NCBI RefSeq assembly: GCF_001766675.1
Contig: NZ_MJLT01000023.1
Location: 62,001 to 126,000, forward strand
Direction of reading: 5' to 3'
DNA length: 64,000 nucleotides
DNA from: Arthrobacter sp. SW1
Lineage (GTDB): Bacteria; Actinomycetota; Actinomycetes; Actinomycetales; Micrococcaceae
Shown here: piece after piece, positions 19,686-30,926 of the stretch
How the letters are laid out: each line of letters opens with the position of its first letter
Numbering within the stretch: position 1 is the first letter of the stretch
The notes under the pieces: model-generated
Databases searched by the model: none
Seen by the model: the letters and a program-made list of their open reading frames with translations, nothing else
Told to the model about the DNA's origin: nothing
Translations under genes and position numbers: made by a program

Positions 19686-20771
19686 ATGACAGATTTGAAC
19701 GGGCGGCCACGGGCTGGCAGCGCCGAGACGGCTCCGGCCGAGTTTCCGCATTCAGTTCCGGGCAGCCGGACGGAGGTAGTCGTCTTCGACAACGCGGATC
19801 AGATGGTCCAGTCGCTCGGCAGCCACGATGAAGCGCTGCGGTACATCGAGGAGCAGTTCCCCGGAATCGACTTCCACGTCCGCGGCAACGAACTTTCCTT
19901 CAGCGGTCCGCCCGCGGATGTTCCCCGGATCATGCGCCTCCTCGAAGAGGTCCGCGCGCTCGTGGACAAAGGCACGGTCATGACCCCGGAGGCCCTCAAG
20001 CAGCTTGTGGCCCTCCTGCGCAGCCAGACCATCCAAAGCCCCGTGGACGTGCTGACCCACAACATCCTTTCCAGCCGTGGCCGGACCATCCGGCCCAAGA
20101 CGCTGAACCAGAAGAACTATGTGGACGCCATCGATGACAACACGGTGATCTTCGGGATCGGGCCGGCCGGCACGGGCAAGACCTACCTGGCCATGGCCAA
20201 GGCCGTCCAGGCGCTTCAGATGAAGGAAGTCACCCGCATCATCCTCACGCGCCCTGCCGTGGAAGCGGGGGAGCGGCTTGGCTTCCTCCCGGGCACGCTC
20301 AACGACAAGATCGACCCGTACCTCCGTCCGCTCTACGACGCACTGCACGACATGATGGACCCGGAGTCGATTCCTCGCCTCATGGCCGCCGGCACCATCG
20401 AGGTCGCCCCGTTGGCCTATATGCGCGGACGCACCCTCAACGACGCCTTCATCATCCTGGACGAAGCCCAGAACACCACGCCGGAACAGATGAAGATGTT
20501 CCTGACACGCCTTGGCTTCGGTTCGAAGATGGTGGTCACCGGCGACGTCACCCAGGTGGACCTGCCCTTCGGCGCGAGCTCCGGTCTCCGGGTGGTCCAG
20601 GAAATCCTGGACGGAATCGACGACGTCAACTTCTCGGTCCTCGATGCCGGCGACGTCGTGCGCCACCGCCTCGTGGCGGACATCGTCTCGGCCTACAGCA
20701 GCTGGGACGAGAAGCACCGCCAGCCGGAACGGACAACTGACAGCCAGAAGAAGCGGGGAACGCAGCGATGA
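19686..20771 (+). CDS. PhoH-family ATPase
   Basis: 361 residues. Walker A GPAGTGKT near residue 160 and Walker B DAFIILDEAQ; LTRPAVEAGERLGFLPG and TGDVTQVDLP are standard PhoH motifs. An N-terminal KH-like segment (residues 35-80) is typical of this subgroup. The protein is thought to act in RNA metabolism; its position immediately before ybeY, with a 4-nt overlap, supports a role in ribosome or RNA quality control. The SD-like GGAGGAG lies some 25 nt from the ATG, unusually far. Confidence 0.94.
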   Translation: MTDLNGRPRAGSAETAPAEFPHSVPGSRTEVVVFDNADQMVQSLGSHDEALRYIEEQFPGIDFHVRGNELSFSGPPADVPRIMRLLEEVRALVDKGTVMTPEALKQLVALLRSQTIQSPVDVLTHNILSSRGRTIRPKTLNQKNYVDAIDDNTVIFGIGPAGTGKTYLAMAKAVQALQMKEVTRIILTRPAVEAGERLGFLPGTLNDKIDPYLRPLYDALHDMMDPESIPRLMAAGTIEVAPLAYMRGRTLNDAFIILDEAQNTTPEQMKMFLTRLGFGSKMVVTGDVTQVDLPFGASSGLRVVQEILDGIDDVNFSVLDAGDVVRHRLVADIVSAYSSWDEKHRQPERTTDSQKKRGTQR

Positions 20772-21241
20772 GCATCGAGGTCAACAACGAATCCGGCGTC
20801 CAGGTGGACGAGTCTCAGCTGGTGACGCTGTCCCGCTTCATCTTCGAGCGTCTGTACATCCACCCGCAGGCGGAACTCTCCATTCTGCTGGTGGACGAAG
20901 CCGCCATGGAGAAGCTGCACATCGAGCTCATGGATGAGCCCGGTGCCACGGATGTCCTGTCGGTTCCGATGGACGAACTCACCCCGGGCACCCCGGACAA
21001 GCCCACTCCGCAGGGCATGCTTGGCGATATCGCGATCTGCCCGCAGGTCGCCGAAGTCCAGGCCCGCAATGCCGGGCACTCCACGCAGGAGGAAATGCTG
21101 CTCCTGGCCACCCACGGCATCCTGCATTTGCTGGGCTACGACCACGCCGAGCCTGAGGAGAAGGAAGAGATGTTCTCGCTCCAGCGTGAGCTGCTTTCGG
21201 CCTTCCTCGGCAAGGACGCCCCCATGGAGACCATGCAGTGA
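20768..21241 (+). CDS. ybeY: Endoribonuclease / rRNA maturation factor
   Basis: 157 residues, zinc-dependent RNase for 16S rRNA 3'-end maturation and ribosome quality control. The family signature HGILHLLGYDHAEPEE (three His that bind zinc) is near residue 118. Overlaps both phoH and the CNNM-type gene by 4 nt, so all three belong to one operon. Confidence 0.96.
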   Translation: MSIEVNNESGVQVDESQLVTLSRFIFERLYIHPQAELSILLVDEAAMEKLHIELMDEPGATDVLSVPMDELTPGTPDKPTPQGMLGDIAICPQVAEVQARNAGHSTQEEMLLLATHGILHLLGYDHAEPEEKEEMFSLQRELLSAFLGKDAPMETMQ

Positions 21242-22569
21242 CCTCGCTCATCCTGGTCGGGATGGCGGTTGTCTTCCTCGGCTTCGTCGCGGTCCTCACC
21301 GCGGCGGAGGCCGCCTTCAACTTCCTTCCCCGCCACGAGGCGGAGCTGGCCGTCAGCAACGGCAAGGGTGTTGCCCTCCGCCGGATCCTGGCCAAGCCCG
21401 TGGCGCATATGCGGGCCCTGCGGTTCTGGCGCGTGTGGTTCGAAATGGCAGCGGCCGTCGCCGTTGCGCTCGTCCTGCACAGCCTTTTGGAGAACATCTG
21501 GCTGGCCGGTCTCGCGGCCACGGGCATCATGGCGGTCATCGGTTTCGTCCTGGTGGGCGTCTCACCCCGGCAGCTGGGCCGGGCGCACGCCAGCGGCGTC
21601 GCGAAGTTCACGGCACCGCTCATCCGCTTCCTCTGCTGGGTCCTCGGCCCCATACCGGCGTGGCTCGTCTCGCTCGGCAGCGCAGTGGCGCCCGGCGCGC
21701 CCGGAGGCGACGAGTTCTTCTTCAGCGAAGAGGAATTCCGCGAACTGGTCGAGCGTGCCAGCGAGTCGGATGTGATTGAAGACGACGAGGCGGAGCTGAT
21801 CCAGTCGGTCTTCGACCTCGGCGATACCTTGGTCCGTGCTGTCATGGTTCCGCGGACGGACATCGTGAGCATCGAATCCGGATCCGGCCTCGAGGATGCG
21901 ATGGCGCTGTTCCTGCGTTCGGGCTACTCACGGATTCCGGTCATCGCAGGTGATGCCGACCAGATCCGGGGGATCCTCTACCTCAAGGATGTTGCCGCCG
22001 CGCTGCACCGGCCGGACGCCCATCCTGGCACGCACGACGTCGATGCGCTGGCCCGTGAGACCCGCTTTGTTCCCGAGTCCAAGCCGGTGGACGAGCTGCT
22101 GAAGGAATTGCAGCAGGAATCCACCCACGTGGCCATCGTGATTGATGAATACGGTGGAACCGCCGGGTTGGTGACACTGGAGGATCTGATCGAGGAAATC
22201 GTCGGCGAGATCGTCGACGAGTATGACGCCGGCGTCGAGGACGCCACCGAACTGGGTGACGGCAGCTACCGGGTCAGTTCCCGGATGAGCATCGACGACC
22301 TCGGCGAGCTGTTCGACGTCGACCTCGACGACGACGAAGTGGACACCGTCGGCGGCCTGCTCGCCAAAGCCCTCGGCCGGGTGCCGATTGTCGGCAGCGC
22401 TGTCGAGGTAGCGGGAATATCGCTGCGGGCCGATAGGCTGGAAGGCCGGCGGAACCGGGTCAGCCACATCATTGCGGCCGCTGTGCCGAAGGAAGACACT
22501 GACCTTGACGGGCTTCTGGATGAAGCCGAGACAAAGCAACAGGGAGCACCACGTGAGCAAGCACAGTAA
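21238..22569 (+). CDS. CNNM/HlyC-CorC-family transporter
   Basis: 443 residues, integral membrane protein. N-terminal DUF21 region with about three to four membrane spans (first at residues 2-25), then two CBS domains (AMVPRTDIVSIESGSGLEDAM; FVPESKPVDELLKELQQEST) and a C-terminal CorC_HlyC domain (DGSYRVSSRMSIDDL). Members are implicated in Mg2+/Co2+ homeostasis. GTG start within the ybeY stop; its end overlaps era by 17 bp. Confidence 0.92.
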   Translation: MTSLILVGMAVVFLGFVAVLTAAEAAFNFLPRHEAELAVSNGKGVALRRILAKPVAHMRALRFWRVWFEMAAAVAVALVLHSLLENIWLAGLAATGIMAVIGFVLVGVSPRQLGRAHASGVAKFTAPLIRFLCWVLGPIPAWLVSLGSAVAPGAPGGDEFFFSEEEFRELVERASESDVIEDDEAELIQSVFDLGDTLVRAVMVPRTDIVSIESGSGLEDAMALFLRSGYSRIPVIAGDADQIRGILYLKDVAAALHRPDAHPGTHDVDALARETRFVPESKPVDELLKELQQESTHVAIVIDEYGGTAGLVTLEDLIEEIVGEIVDEYDAGVEDATELGDGSYRVSSRMSIDDLGELFDVDLDDDEVDTVGGLLAKALGRVPIVGSAVEVAGISLRADRLEGRRNRVSHIIAAAVPKEDTDLDGLLDEAETKQQGAPREQAQ

Positions 22570-23515
22570 GACCTTCGACACCAGCCAGGACTTCAGCGGC
22601 TTCCACGCGGGCTTCTCCGTTCTGGTCGGCCGGCCTAATGCGGGAAAATCCACCCTGACCAACGCGCTGGTAGGCCAGAAGGTGGCTATTACCTCGGCCA
22701 AGCCGCAGACCACCCGCCACACCATCCGTGGAATCGTGCACCGCGAAGATGCCCAGCTGGTCCTGGTCGACACCCCCGGGCTGCACCGGCCGCGCACCCT
22801 CCTTGGCAAGCGCCTGAACGAACTGGTCGCTGACACGCTTGCGGAAGTCGACGCCATCGGCTTCTGCATTCCGGCGAACGAAAAGATCGGCCCCGGCGAC
22901 AAATTCATCGCCACGCAGCTGGCCGGCGTCGGACGCAAGCCGATCATCGCCGTCGTGACCAAAACCGACCTCGTCGACAAACAAGCGCTCACTGAGCAGC
23001 TCCTCGCCGTGGCGGCGCTCGGGAAGGAAACCCTCGGCGGCGAGGGCTGGGCGGACATCGTTCCGGTGTCGGCCGCCGACGGCTTCCAGGTCAACACCGT
23101 CGCCGATGTCCTGATCAGCCACATGCCGGAATCCCCGCCGCTGTACCCGGACGGCGAGCTCACCGATGAACCCGAAGCGGTCATGGTGGCCGAACTGATC
23201 CGCGAAGCGGCATTGGAAGGCGTACGCGACGAACTTCCGCACTCGCTCGCCGTCGTGGTGGAGGAAATCGTGCCCCGGGAAGGACGCACCGAGGACAACC
23301 CGCTGCTGGACGTGCGCGTCAACCTTTTCGTTGAGCGGCCCTCGCAGAAGGCCATCATCATCGGCAAGGGCGGCAGCCGTTTGCGCGAAGTGGGAACCAA
23401 CGCCCGCAAGGGGATCGAGGCACTGCTGGGGACCAGGATCTACCTGGACCTGCACGTGAAGGTCGCCAAGGACTGGCAGCGCGATCCGAAGCAGCTGGTG
23501 CGGCTCGGTTTCTAG
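22553..23515 (+). CDS. era: GTPase Era
   Basis: 320 residues from GTG 22553 (AGGGAG 7 nt upstream). G1 GRPNAGKST near residue 22, G2 TTRHTIRG, G3 DTPGL, G4 TKTD, and a C-terminal KH domain (IIIGKGGSRLREVGTNARKGIE) that binds the 3' end of 16S rRNA. Together with phoH and ybeY it forms an operon for small-subunit maturation. Confidence 0.97.
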   Translation: MSKHSKTFDTSQDFSGFHAGFSVLVGRPNAGKSTLTNALVGQKVAITSAKPQTTRHTIRGIVHREDAQLVLVDTPGLHRPRTLLGKRLNELVADTLAEVDAIGFCIPANEKIGPGDKFIATQLAGVGRKPIIAVVTKTDLVDKQALTEQLLAVAALGKETLGGEGWADIVPVSAADGFQVNTVADVLISHMPESPPLYPDGELTDEPEAVMVAELIREAALEGVRDELPHSLAVVVEEIVPREGRTEDNPLLDVRVNLFVERPSQKAIIIGKGGSRLREVGTNARKGIEALLGTRIYLDLHVKVAKDWQRDPKQLVRLGF

Positions 23516-23563
23516 TCCGCCGGGCAAGTTCCCAGATTCGGGCCCTAAAATGTCCCGGGTCCC

Positions 23564-25198
23564 ATGTTCCGACGAAAGGTTGACCGTCTAGTGCGACGTC
23601 GTGATGCGCGCGTGCAGGAAATCAGCGGGAGCGCCAAGGCTGCGCCTGCACGCCACGGAGAAAGCGGCGCCCCACGCCACATGCGGATCAGCAGGTATCC
23701 GCTGTGGATGAAAGTCAGTGCCGGAGTGATGAGCGTACTGCTGGTCGCCGGCCTGGCCTTCGCGGCGTACTGGTTCATCCGGCTGCAGTTGAATATCAAC
23801 AAAGCTCCGCTGAACGCCGGCGCCCAGAAGACCGAAGGCAACATCAACGATGCCAAGGACCGCCTGCAGATCCTGATTCTCGGTTCGGATACCCGCGACG
23901 GCAAGAATTCCAAGTACGGCAGCGTCAACGACTCCACGGGCTACGGCCACTCCGACGTCATGATGCTCATGGACATCTCCGCGGACAACAAGCGGGTGAG
24001 CGTCATCAGCTTCCCGCGCGACCTGCTGGTGGACGTTCCGGAATGCACCGACCAGTCAACCAACAAGACGTTCCCCGCCCGCAGCGGCGAGATGATCAAC
24101 CAGGCCATGGCAGAGGCCGGCATCGGCTGCGCCGTGGACACGGTGAACAAGCTCACCGGGCTGGAAATCGACCATTTCATGATGGCCGACTTCAACGCCG
24201 TCAAGGAGCTCTCCAAGACCGTGGGCGGTGTGTCCGTCTGCGTCAGCGATCCCATCTTCGACCCCGATTCCGGGCTGCGCCTTCCGAAGGGCACCTCCCA
24301 GGTGGAGGGCGAGCAGGCGCTTTCCTTCCTGCGGACCCGCCACGCGTTCGGCGACGGCAGCGACCTTGGCCGCATCCAGGCCCAGCAGGGCTTCCTGTCG
24401 TCCCTGGCCCGCAAGGTCAAGGACGACGGCACCTTGGGCAACCCGCAGAAACTCCTGACCATCGCGGACGTCATCACCCAGAACCTCACCGTTGACGAAG
24501 GCATGGCCAACGTCCAGTCGCTCCTGACGATCTCCTCCAGGCTGAAGGACATCGACCTTTCCAAGGTCGCGTTCATCGCCGCGCCCAACCGGCCTGCCGC
24601 CGTGGATCCCAACCGCCTCGAACTGATGCAGCCGCAGGCTTCGCAGCTGTTTGCGGCCCTGCGGGCGAACCTTGACCTCACGACGCCCGGCGCGACGTCA
24701 ACGCCGAGCCCCTCGCCGACGCCGACGACGGTTCCGGCAGGCGGTCCGTCCGCCTCCGCGACGCCGCCCGGGGGCACCGCCAAGCCTCCGGTCGCTGCAC
24801 CCACCACGTCTGCGCCGTCGTACGACAAGGCGCTCCAGCCGGTGACCGTGGCCGATGGCTCCGCCGTTCCCGAACACGCCCAGGAGCTGGTAACCGCCCT
24901 CGTCAAGGGCGGTTTCACCCAGGCCTCACAGTTTGCCGCCGACCCCGTCACGAAGACCACCGTCTACTACGCCGACGGATTCGAGGACGTGGCGGCCGAT
25001 GTCGCCAAGCTCTTCGGCATCCCCGCCACCCAGCTGGAAGCATCCACCGCGGTCAACGGCGTGCAGTTGTACCTCGGCTCGGACTTTACCGCCGGCCTGA
25101 AGTTCGGGACCGCGTCAGTACCGGACGACGTCGTCAACCAGACGGCGGGCGACGTCAAGTGCCAGACGGCGAACCCCGCCCTGATAGTGCAGCAATAG
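23564..25198 (+). CDS. LytR-CpsA-Psr (LCP) family cell-wall ligase
   Basis: 544 residues. Basic cytoplasmic N-terminus, one membrane span (WMKVSAGVMSVLLVAGLAFAAY, about residues 48-69), LCP catalytic domain with ILGSDTRDG, SDVMMLMDI, SFPRDLLVDVP and LRTRHAFGDGSDLGRIQAQQ (the conserved Arg/Asp series), a Pro/Thr/Ser-rich linker near residues 375-420, and a C-terminal LytR_C domain. LCP enzymes attach glycopolymers to peptidoglycan outside the membrane. TAAAAT (23546-23551) is the likely -10. ATG 23564 has no ribosome site; GTG 23591 is an alternative start. Confidence 0.92.
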   Translation: MFRRKVDRLVRRRDARVQEISGSAKAAPARHGESGAPRHMRISRYPLWMKVSAGVMSVLLVAGLAFAAYWFIRLQLNINKAPLNAGAQKTEGNINDAKDRLQILILGSDTRDGKNSKYGSVNDSTGYGHSDVMMLMDISADNKRVSVISFPRDLLVDVPECTDQSTNKTFPARSGEMINQAMAEAGIGCAVDTVNKLTGLEIDHFMMADFNAVKELSKTVGGVSVCVSDPIFDPDSGLRLPKGTSQVEGEQALSFLRTRHAFGDGSDLGRIQAQQGFLSSLARKVKDDGTLGNPQKLLTIADVITQNLTVDEGMANVQSLLTISSRLKDIDLSKVAFIAAPNRPAAVDPNRLELMQPQASQLFAALRANLDLTTPGATSTPSPSPTPTTVPAGGPSASATPPGGTAKPPVAAPTTSAPSYDKALQPVTVADGSAVPEHAQELVTALVKGGFTQASQFAADPVTKTTVYYADGFEDVAADVAKLFGIPATQLEASTAVNGVQLYLGSDFTAGLKFGTASVPDDVVNQTAGDVKCQTANPALIVQQ

Positions 25199-25200
25199 CG

Positions 25201-25220
25201 CCAAGCCCACGGGCTTGGTT
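25201..25220 (+). terminator. LCP gene terminator
   Basis: 8-bp stem CCAAGCCC/GGGCTTGG with a 2-nt gap, followed by TTT, directly after the LCP stop. Confidence 0.6.
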
Positions 25221-25227
25221 TGAGGGA

Positions 25228-25275
25228 CGAAACGGCGATGGGCCGGACCTGACGGTCCGGCCCATCGCCGTTTCG
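25228..25275. terminator. 22-bp perfect hairpin between convergent genes
   Basis: Arms 25228-25249 and 25254-25275 are perfectly complementary with a TGAC loop. It lies between the LCP gene and the M13 peptidase gene and is flanked by AAAC/GTTT pairs inside the stem. Probably ends transcription from both sides. Confidence 0.75.
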
Positions 25276-25288
25276 GGCTGTGCCGAAG

Positions 25289-27241
25289 CTACCAGATGGT
25301 CACGCGCTCTCCGGGTTCGAGCCACATCCCGTCGCCCTCCACCACGCCGAAGGCCTCGTGGAACTCGCTAAGGTTCCTGACGATGGCGTTGGTGCGGAAT
25401 TCGTTGGGGGAGTGCGGGTCCGTGGCAACCCTGCGGATGGCCTCCTCCGGCCGGATCACCTGGCGCCAGCCGGCAGCCCAGGACATGAAGAACCGCTGCT
25501 GCCAGGTCAGGCCGTCAATCACCGGAGCCTCTGCACCGTCCAGGCTGAGCAGGTACGCCTTGTAGGCGATGCCGAGGCCGCCAAGGTCACCGATGTTCTC
25601 GCCGAGCGTGAGTTTGCCGTTGACCTTGTGGTCCGGGGCCTCATGGGGTGCCAGGGCATCGAACTGCGCCACAAGCTTGGCGGTCAGCTTCTCGAACGCT
25701 TCGCGGTCCTCGGTGCTCCACCAGTTCCGCAGGGCGCCGCTGCCGTCGAACTGCGAACCCTGATCATCGAAGCCGTGACCGATTTCATGCCCGATGACCG
25801 CGCCAATGCCGCCATAGTTCACGGCGTCGTCGGCTTCGGCCGTGAAGAACGGCGGCTGCAGGATCGCTGCCGGGAAGACGATCTCGTTGAGCAGCGGGTG
25901 GTAGTAGGCATTGACGGTCTGGGGAGTCATAAGCCACTTATCCAGGTCCACGGGCTTGCCGACCTCGTCGAGGTGCCGGTCGACGTCGGCGTTATGGGCG
26001 CGTTCGACGTTGCCGAGGAGATCCCCGGGATCGACTTCCACGGCCGAATAGTCGATCCACTTGTCCGGGAAGCCGATCTTGGGCCGGAAGGCATCCAGCT
26101 TCTTCAGCGCCTCGACCTTCGTTTCCTCGCCCATCCAGGGCAGCGCCGTGATGCTCTGCCGGTAGGCCTCGATCAGCCGGGCGACGAGCTCCTGCATTCG
26201 GGCTTTGTGCTCGGCGGGGAAGTGCCGCTCCACATAGATCTGCCCCACAGCCTCGCCCAGGGCGGCTTCGACGACGGCGACGCCGCGCTTCCAGCGTTCC
26301 TTGTTCTGCGGAGTCCCGCTGAGGGTCGTGCCATAGAACGCGAAGTTGGCGTCCACGAATGCGGCCGAGAGGTATGGTGCGGCGGCGTTGATGACCCGGA
26401 GGGCCAGCCATTCACGCCATGCCTGCAACGGTTCGGAGGCAAGGAGTGCCGCGGCGCCTTCGAAGAAGTCCGGGGTGCTGAGCACGAGTTCGCTGTATTT
26501 GCTGCCGTCAATGGCTGCTGCCTCGAACCAGGAAGTGAAGGGCGGGAAGAGGGCGGCAGCCTCCTCGATGGTCTTCAGGTTGTAGGTCTTCTGCGGGTCG
26601 CGCAGGGTCACCTTGTCCCAGTGGTGGGAAGCAAGCGCCCGCTCCAGGTCGACAACGCGCCCGGCAGCCGCGGCGGCGTCGGGAATTCCGGCCAAGGCGA
26701 AAACACTGGCTACATAAGCGGTATAGGCCTCCACGATCGGCGCGAACTTTTCCTCGCGGTAGTAGGACTCGTCCGGCAAGCCGAGACCACCCTGGCCGGC
26801 GTACAGCAGTACGCGGTCCGGATTGCCAGCGTCCGGGGCGGGATAGATCGAGAAGAGGCCGCCGACGTCGGCGCGGAAAAGCCTCCCGCTGAGCTCCACC
26901 AAGGCGGCGGCGTCAGCCACTGCGAAGACATCGGCGAGGCGGTCACGGATGGGCTCGAAGCCCTTGGCCTCTGCCGTGGTTTCGTCCATGAAGCTGCTGT
27001 AGAGGGCGCCGATCTTGCGCTCAATGCCGCTTGCGGAGTCGCCCTTTGCCGCGGCTTCCTCGATGATCGCTTTGACTGCCAGTTCCGAGTTGTCACGCAG
27101 GGAGGTGAACGTTCCCTCCAGGGGCCGGTCGTCAGGGATCGTGGTTGAGCTGAGCCAGGCGCCGTTGACATGCCGGTAGAGGTCGTCCTGAGGCCGCACC
27201 CCGGCGTCGATGTTGGACAGTGTGATCCCGGACTGTGGCAC
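25289..27241 (-). CDS. M13-family zinc metallopeptidase
   Basis: 650 residues from GTG 27241, preceded by GAAGGAG at 5 nt. Neprilysin/PepO family: N-terminal M13_N domain (SGITLSNIDAGVRPQDDLYRHVNG), zinc motif HEIGH (VIGHEIGHGFDDQG) near residue 490, NAYY substrate-binding motif (TVNAYYHPLLNEIVFPA), and C-terminal EFRTNAIVRNLSEFHEAFG. No signal peptide is visible, so it is probably cytoplasmic and degrades peptides. Single gene, divergent from the leuA leader. Confidence 0.94.
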   Translation of the reverse strand: MPQSGITLSNIDAGVRPQDDLYRHVNGAWLSSTTIPDDRPLEGTFTSLRDNSELAVKAIIEEAAAKGDSASGIERKIGALYSSFMDETTAEAKGFEPIRDRLADVFAVADAAALVELSGRLFRADVGGLFSIYPAPDAGNPDRVLLYAGQGGLGLPDESYYREEKFAPIVEAYTAYVASVFALAGIPDAAAAAGRVVDLERALASHHWDKVTLRDPQKTYNLKTIEEAAALFPPFTSWFEAAAIDGSKYSELVLSTPDFFEGAAALLASEPLQAWREWLALRVINAAAPYLSAAFVDANFAFYGTTLSGTPQNKERWKRGVAVVEAALGEAVGQIYVERHFPAEHKARMQELVARLIEAYRQSITALPWMGEETKVEALKKLDAFRPKIGFPDKWIDYSAVEVDPGDLLGNVERAHNADVDRHLDEVGKPVDLDKWLMTPQTVNAYYHPLLNEIVFPAAILQPPFFTAEADDAVNYGGIGAVIGHEIGHGFDDQGSQFDGSGALRNWWSTEDREAFEKLTAKLVAQFDALAPHEAPDHKVNGKLTLGENIGDLGGLGIAYKAYLLSLDGAEAPVIDGLTWQQRFFMSWAAGWRQVIRPEEAIRRVATDPHSPNEFRTNAIVRNLSEFHEAFGVVEGDGMWLEPGERVTIW

Positions 27242-27343
27242 GGAAACTCCTTCGATGACGCGTGCCGCCGGCGAAGCACCGTGGCCGCGTCTGCATAGTG
27301 GACGTTGCTTCAGGTATTGCATTGTCATCATACGCACCCGTGT

Positions 27344-27349
27344 TACTGT
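27344..27349 (+). promoter_or_regulatory. -10 element for leuA leader transcript
   Basis: TACTGT lies 6 nt before the GTG at 27356 (3 nt before the ATG at 27353). If transcription begins at the GTG, the leader peptide is leaderless like the leuS leader. Confidence 0.45.
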
Positions 27350-27352
27350 GAA

Positions 27353-27418
27353 ATGGTGCGCGCAGGACTGCTTCTCCTTAGCTGCCGCGGCGAGGCCTCA
27401 ACAGCGATCATCCGCTAG
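27353..27418 (+). CDS. leuA leader peptide (four Leu codons)
   Basis: Open frame of 21 codons from ATG 27353 (or 20 from GTG 27356) to TAG. It begins Met-Val-Arg-Ala-Gly and continues Leu-Leu-Leu-Leu-Ser-Cys-Arg-Gly-Glu-Ala. Four consecutive Leu codons (CTG CTT CTC CTT) ahead of isopropylmalate synthase indicate attenuation by leucine supply. Leader-peptide control of leuA is known in Actinobacteria. The stop codon region (27414-27421) can pair with the leuA ribosome-site region (27480-27489), which suggests control of translation; this is an inference. Confidence 0.75.
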   Translation: MVRAGLLLLSCRGEASTAIIR

Positions 27419-29230
<1,812 letters not shown>

Positions 29231-29246
29231 CAGCGGCACGTTCATC

Positions 29247-29283
29247 GGGCCGTGCGGCGGAACATCCTTCCGCCGCACGGCCC
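29247..29283. terminator. leuA terminator hairpin
   Basis: 14-bp perfect stem (29247-29260 with 29270-29283), 9-nt loop, 16 bp after the leuA stop. No T-run. Confidence 0.6.
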
Positions 29284-29324
29284 TGCCGGGCGCCTTTGCG
29301 TCCGTCCCGGTGCGAAGATTAACT

Positions 29325-30080
29325 GTGGCCAACCCATCCTCCTTTGCAGCACGGTCCTACCGTGACGACGCCGTCGTGCTGCGCACCCACAAGCTGGGCG
29401 AGGCGGATCGCATCATCATCCTGCTCACCAAGCACCACGGCCAGGTCCGCGCCGTTGCCAAGGGAGTCCGCCGCACAAGCAGCCGCTTCGGTGCCCGCCT
29501 GGAACCCTTCATGGTGGCGGACCTGCAATTGATCTCCGGCCGCACCCTCGACGTCGTCACCCAGGCGGTTGCCAAAGGCGCCTACGGCACGGCGATCGCT
29601 TCCGATTACACGAGCTACACCGCGGCGGCCGCCATGGTCGAAACCGCGGAAAAGCTCAGCGATGCCGATGCCGATTCCGGCACCGCCCAATACAACCTGC
29701 TGGTGGGGGCACTGGCGTCCCTCAGCCGTTCGGCACATCCTCCCGAGCTGATCCTGGATTCGTACCTGCTGCGCGCCCTGGCCACCGGCGGGTGGGCCCC
29801 GAGTTTCACCGATTGTGCGCGTTGCGGCGCACCCGGTCCGCATGACGCCTTTTCCGCGCCCTTGGGCGGCATGGTGTGCGGCGGCTGCCGCCCCCCGGGA
29901 TCGCCTGCCCCCGCCCCCGAAACTGTTACCTTGTTGGGTGCCCTGCTCACCGGAGACTGGACGACGGCGGACGCCTCCGACAGTGTCCATCGCCGTGAAG
30001 CGGCGGGCCTGGTGGCGGGCTACCTGCAGTGGCATCTTGAACGGTCCTTGAAATCCCTTAAACACGTGGAGCGTAGCTGA
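29325..30080 (+). CDS. recO: DNA repair protein RecO
   Basis: Recombination mediator that loads RecA with RecF and RecR. 251 residues from GTG 29325 ([30 protein letters not shown]); GTG 29310 is a longer option. N-terminal OB fold (residues 10-85), helical middle, and a C-terminal zinc site with CARCG and CGGC. Followed after 2 nt by uppS, a typical actinobacterial pair. Confidence 0.95.
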   Translation: MANPSSFAARSYRDDAVVLRTHKLGEADRIIILLTKHHGQVRAVAKGVRRTSSRFGARLEPFMVADLQLISGRTLDVVTQAVAKGAYGTAIASDYTSYTAAAAMVETAEKLSDADADSGTAQYNLLVGALASLSRSAHPPELILDSYLLRALATGGWAPSFTDCARCGAPGPHDAFSAPLGGMVCGGCRPPGSPAPAPETVTLLGALLTGDWTTADASDSVHRREAAGLVAGYLQWHLERSLKSLKHVERS

Positions 30081-30082
30081 CA

Positions 30083-30901
30083 GTGGCATTGTCCAAGAAG
30101 AATCCGTCGTCCCGCAGGACGAAGCCGGTGCTGGCACCGTATCCTCATCCGTCCGGAGCCGTTCCGCCGGCGATCCCTGCGGAACTTGTCCCGCAGCACG
30201 TGGCGATCGTCATGGACGGCAACGGGCGCTGGGCGAACAAGCGTGGCCTTCCGCGGATCGAGGGCCACAAGGCCGGCGAACCGGCCTTGCTGGACGTCAT
30301 GGCCGGTGCCATCGAGATGGGCATCAAGTACGTCAGCGTCTACGCGTTCTCCACGGAGAACTGGCGCCGCTCGCCCGAAGAAGTCCGCTTCCTCATGGGA
30401 TTTAACAAGGATGTGCTTCGACGCCAACGCAACCAACTGGACGACTGGGGCGTCCGGATCCGCTGGGCCGGTCGCCGCCCGCGGCTGTGGGGTTCCGTGA
30501 TCAAGGAACTCGAAGAGGCCGAGGCGTACACCCGGAACAACGACACCTGCACGTTGACCATGTGTGTTAATTACGGCGGCCGGGCCGAGATCGCCGACGC
30601 CGTGGCAGCGATCGCCCGCGACGTCGCCGATGGCAGGCTCAAGGCTTCCTCCGTGTCGGAGAAGACCATCCAGCGGTACCTGGATGAGCCGGACCTGCCG
30701 GATGTCGATCTGTTCCTGCGAAGCTCGGGGGAGCAGCGCCTCTCCAATTTCCTGCTCTGGCAGTCGGCCTACGCCGAATTCGTCTTCATGGACACGCTCT
30801 GGCCGGACGTCGACCGACGGACGCTCTGGGACGCCGTCGAGATTTTCGCCAAACGGGACCGCCGTTACGGCGGCGCAGTGGACGCCGCGGCCCAGGCCTG
30901 A
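30083..30901 (+). CDS. uppS: Isoprenyl (polyprenyl) diphosphate synthase
   Basis: 272 residues from GTG 30083. Cis-prenyltransferase that makes the lipid carrier for cell-wall synthesis. Motifs [17 protein letters not shown] (catalytic Asp near residue 43), [16 protein letters not shown], and the C-terminal [24 protein letters not shown] and [10 protein letters not shown]. Which chain length it makes cannot be told from sequence alone. Directly downstream of recO. Confidence 0.95.
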   Translation: MALSKKNPSSRRTKPVLAPYPHPSGAVPPAIPAELVPQHVAIVMDGNGRWANKRGLPRIEGHKAGEPALLDVMAGAIEMGIKYVSVYAFSTENWRRSPEEVRFLMGFNKDVLRRQRNQLDDWGVRIRWAGRRPRLWGSVIKELEEAEAYTRNNDTCTLTMCVNYGGRAEIADAVAAIARDVADGRLKASSVSEKTIQRYLDEPDLPDVDLFLRSSGEQRLSNFLLWQSAYAEFVFMDTLWPDVDRRTLWDAVEIFAKRDRRYGGAVDAAAQA

Positions 30902-30926
30902 TTTTTAACCCAGGCGTGCTGGGACG

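Noticed and set aside
25228..25275. 22-bp perfect inverted repeat as a transposon end
   Set aside because: It is a single hairpin with a 4-nt loop between two convergent genes, with no transposase and no target duplication; a two-way terminator is simpler.
25280..27148. 622-residue open frame opposite the M13 peptidase gene
   Set aside because: Antisense to a certain gene, with shadow-like composition and no recognisable domain.
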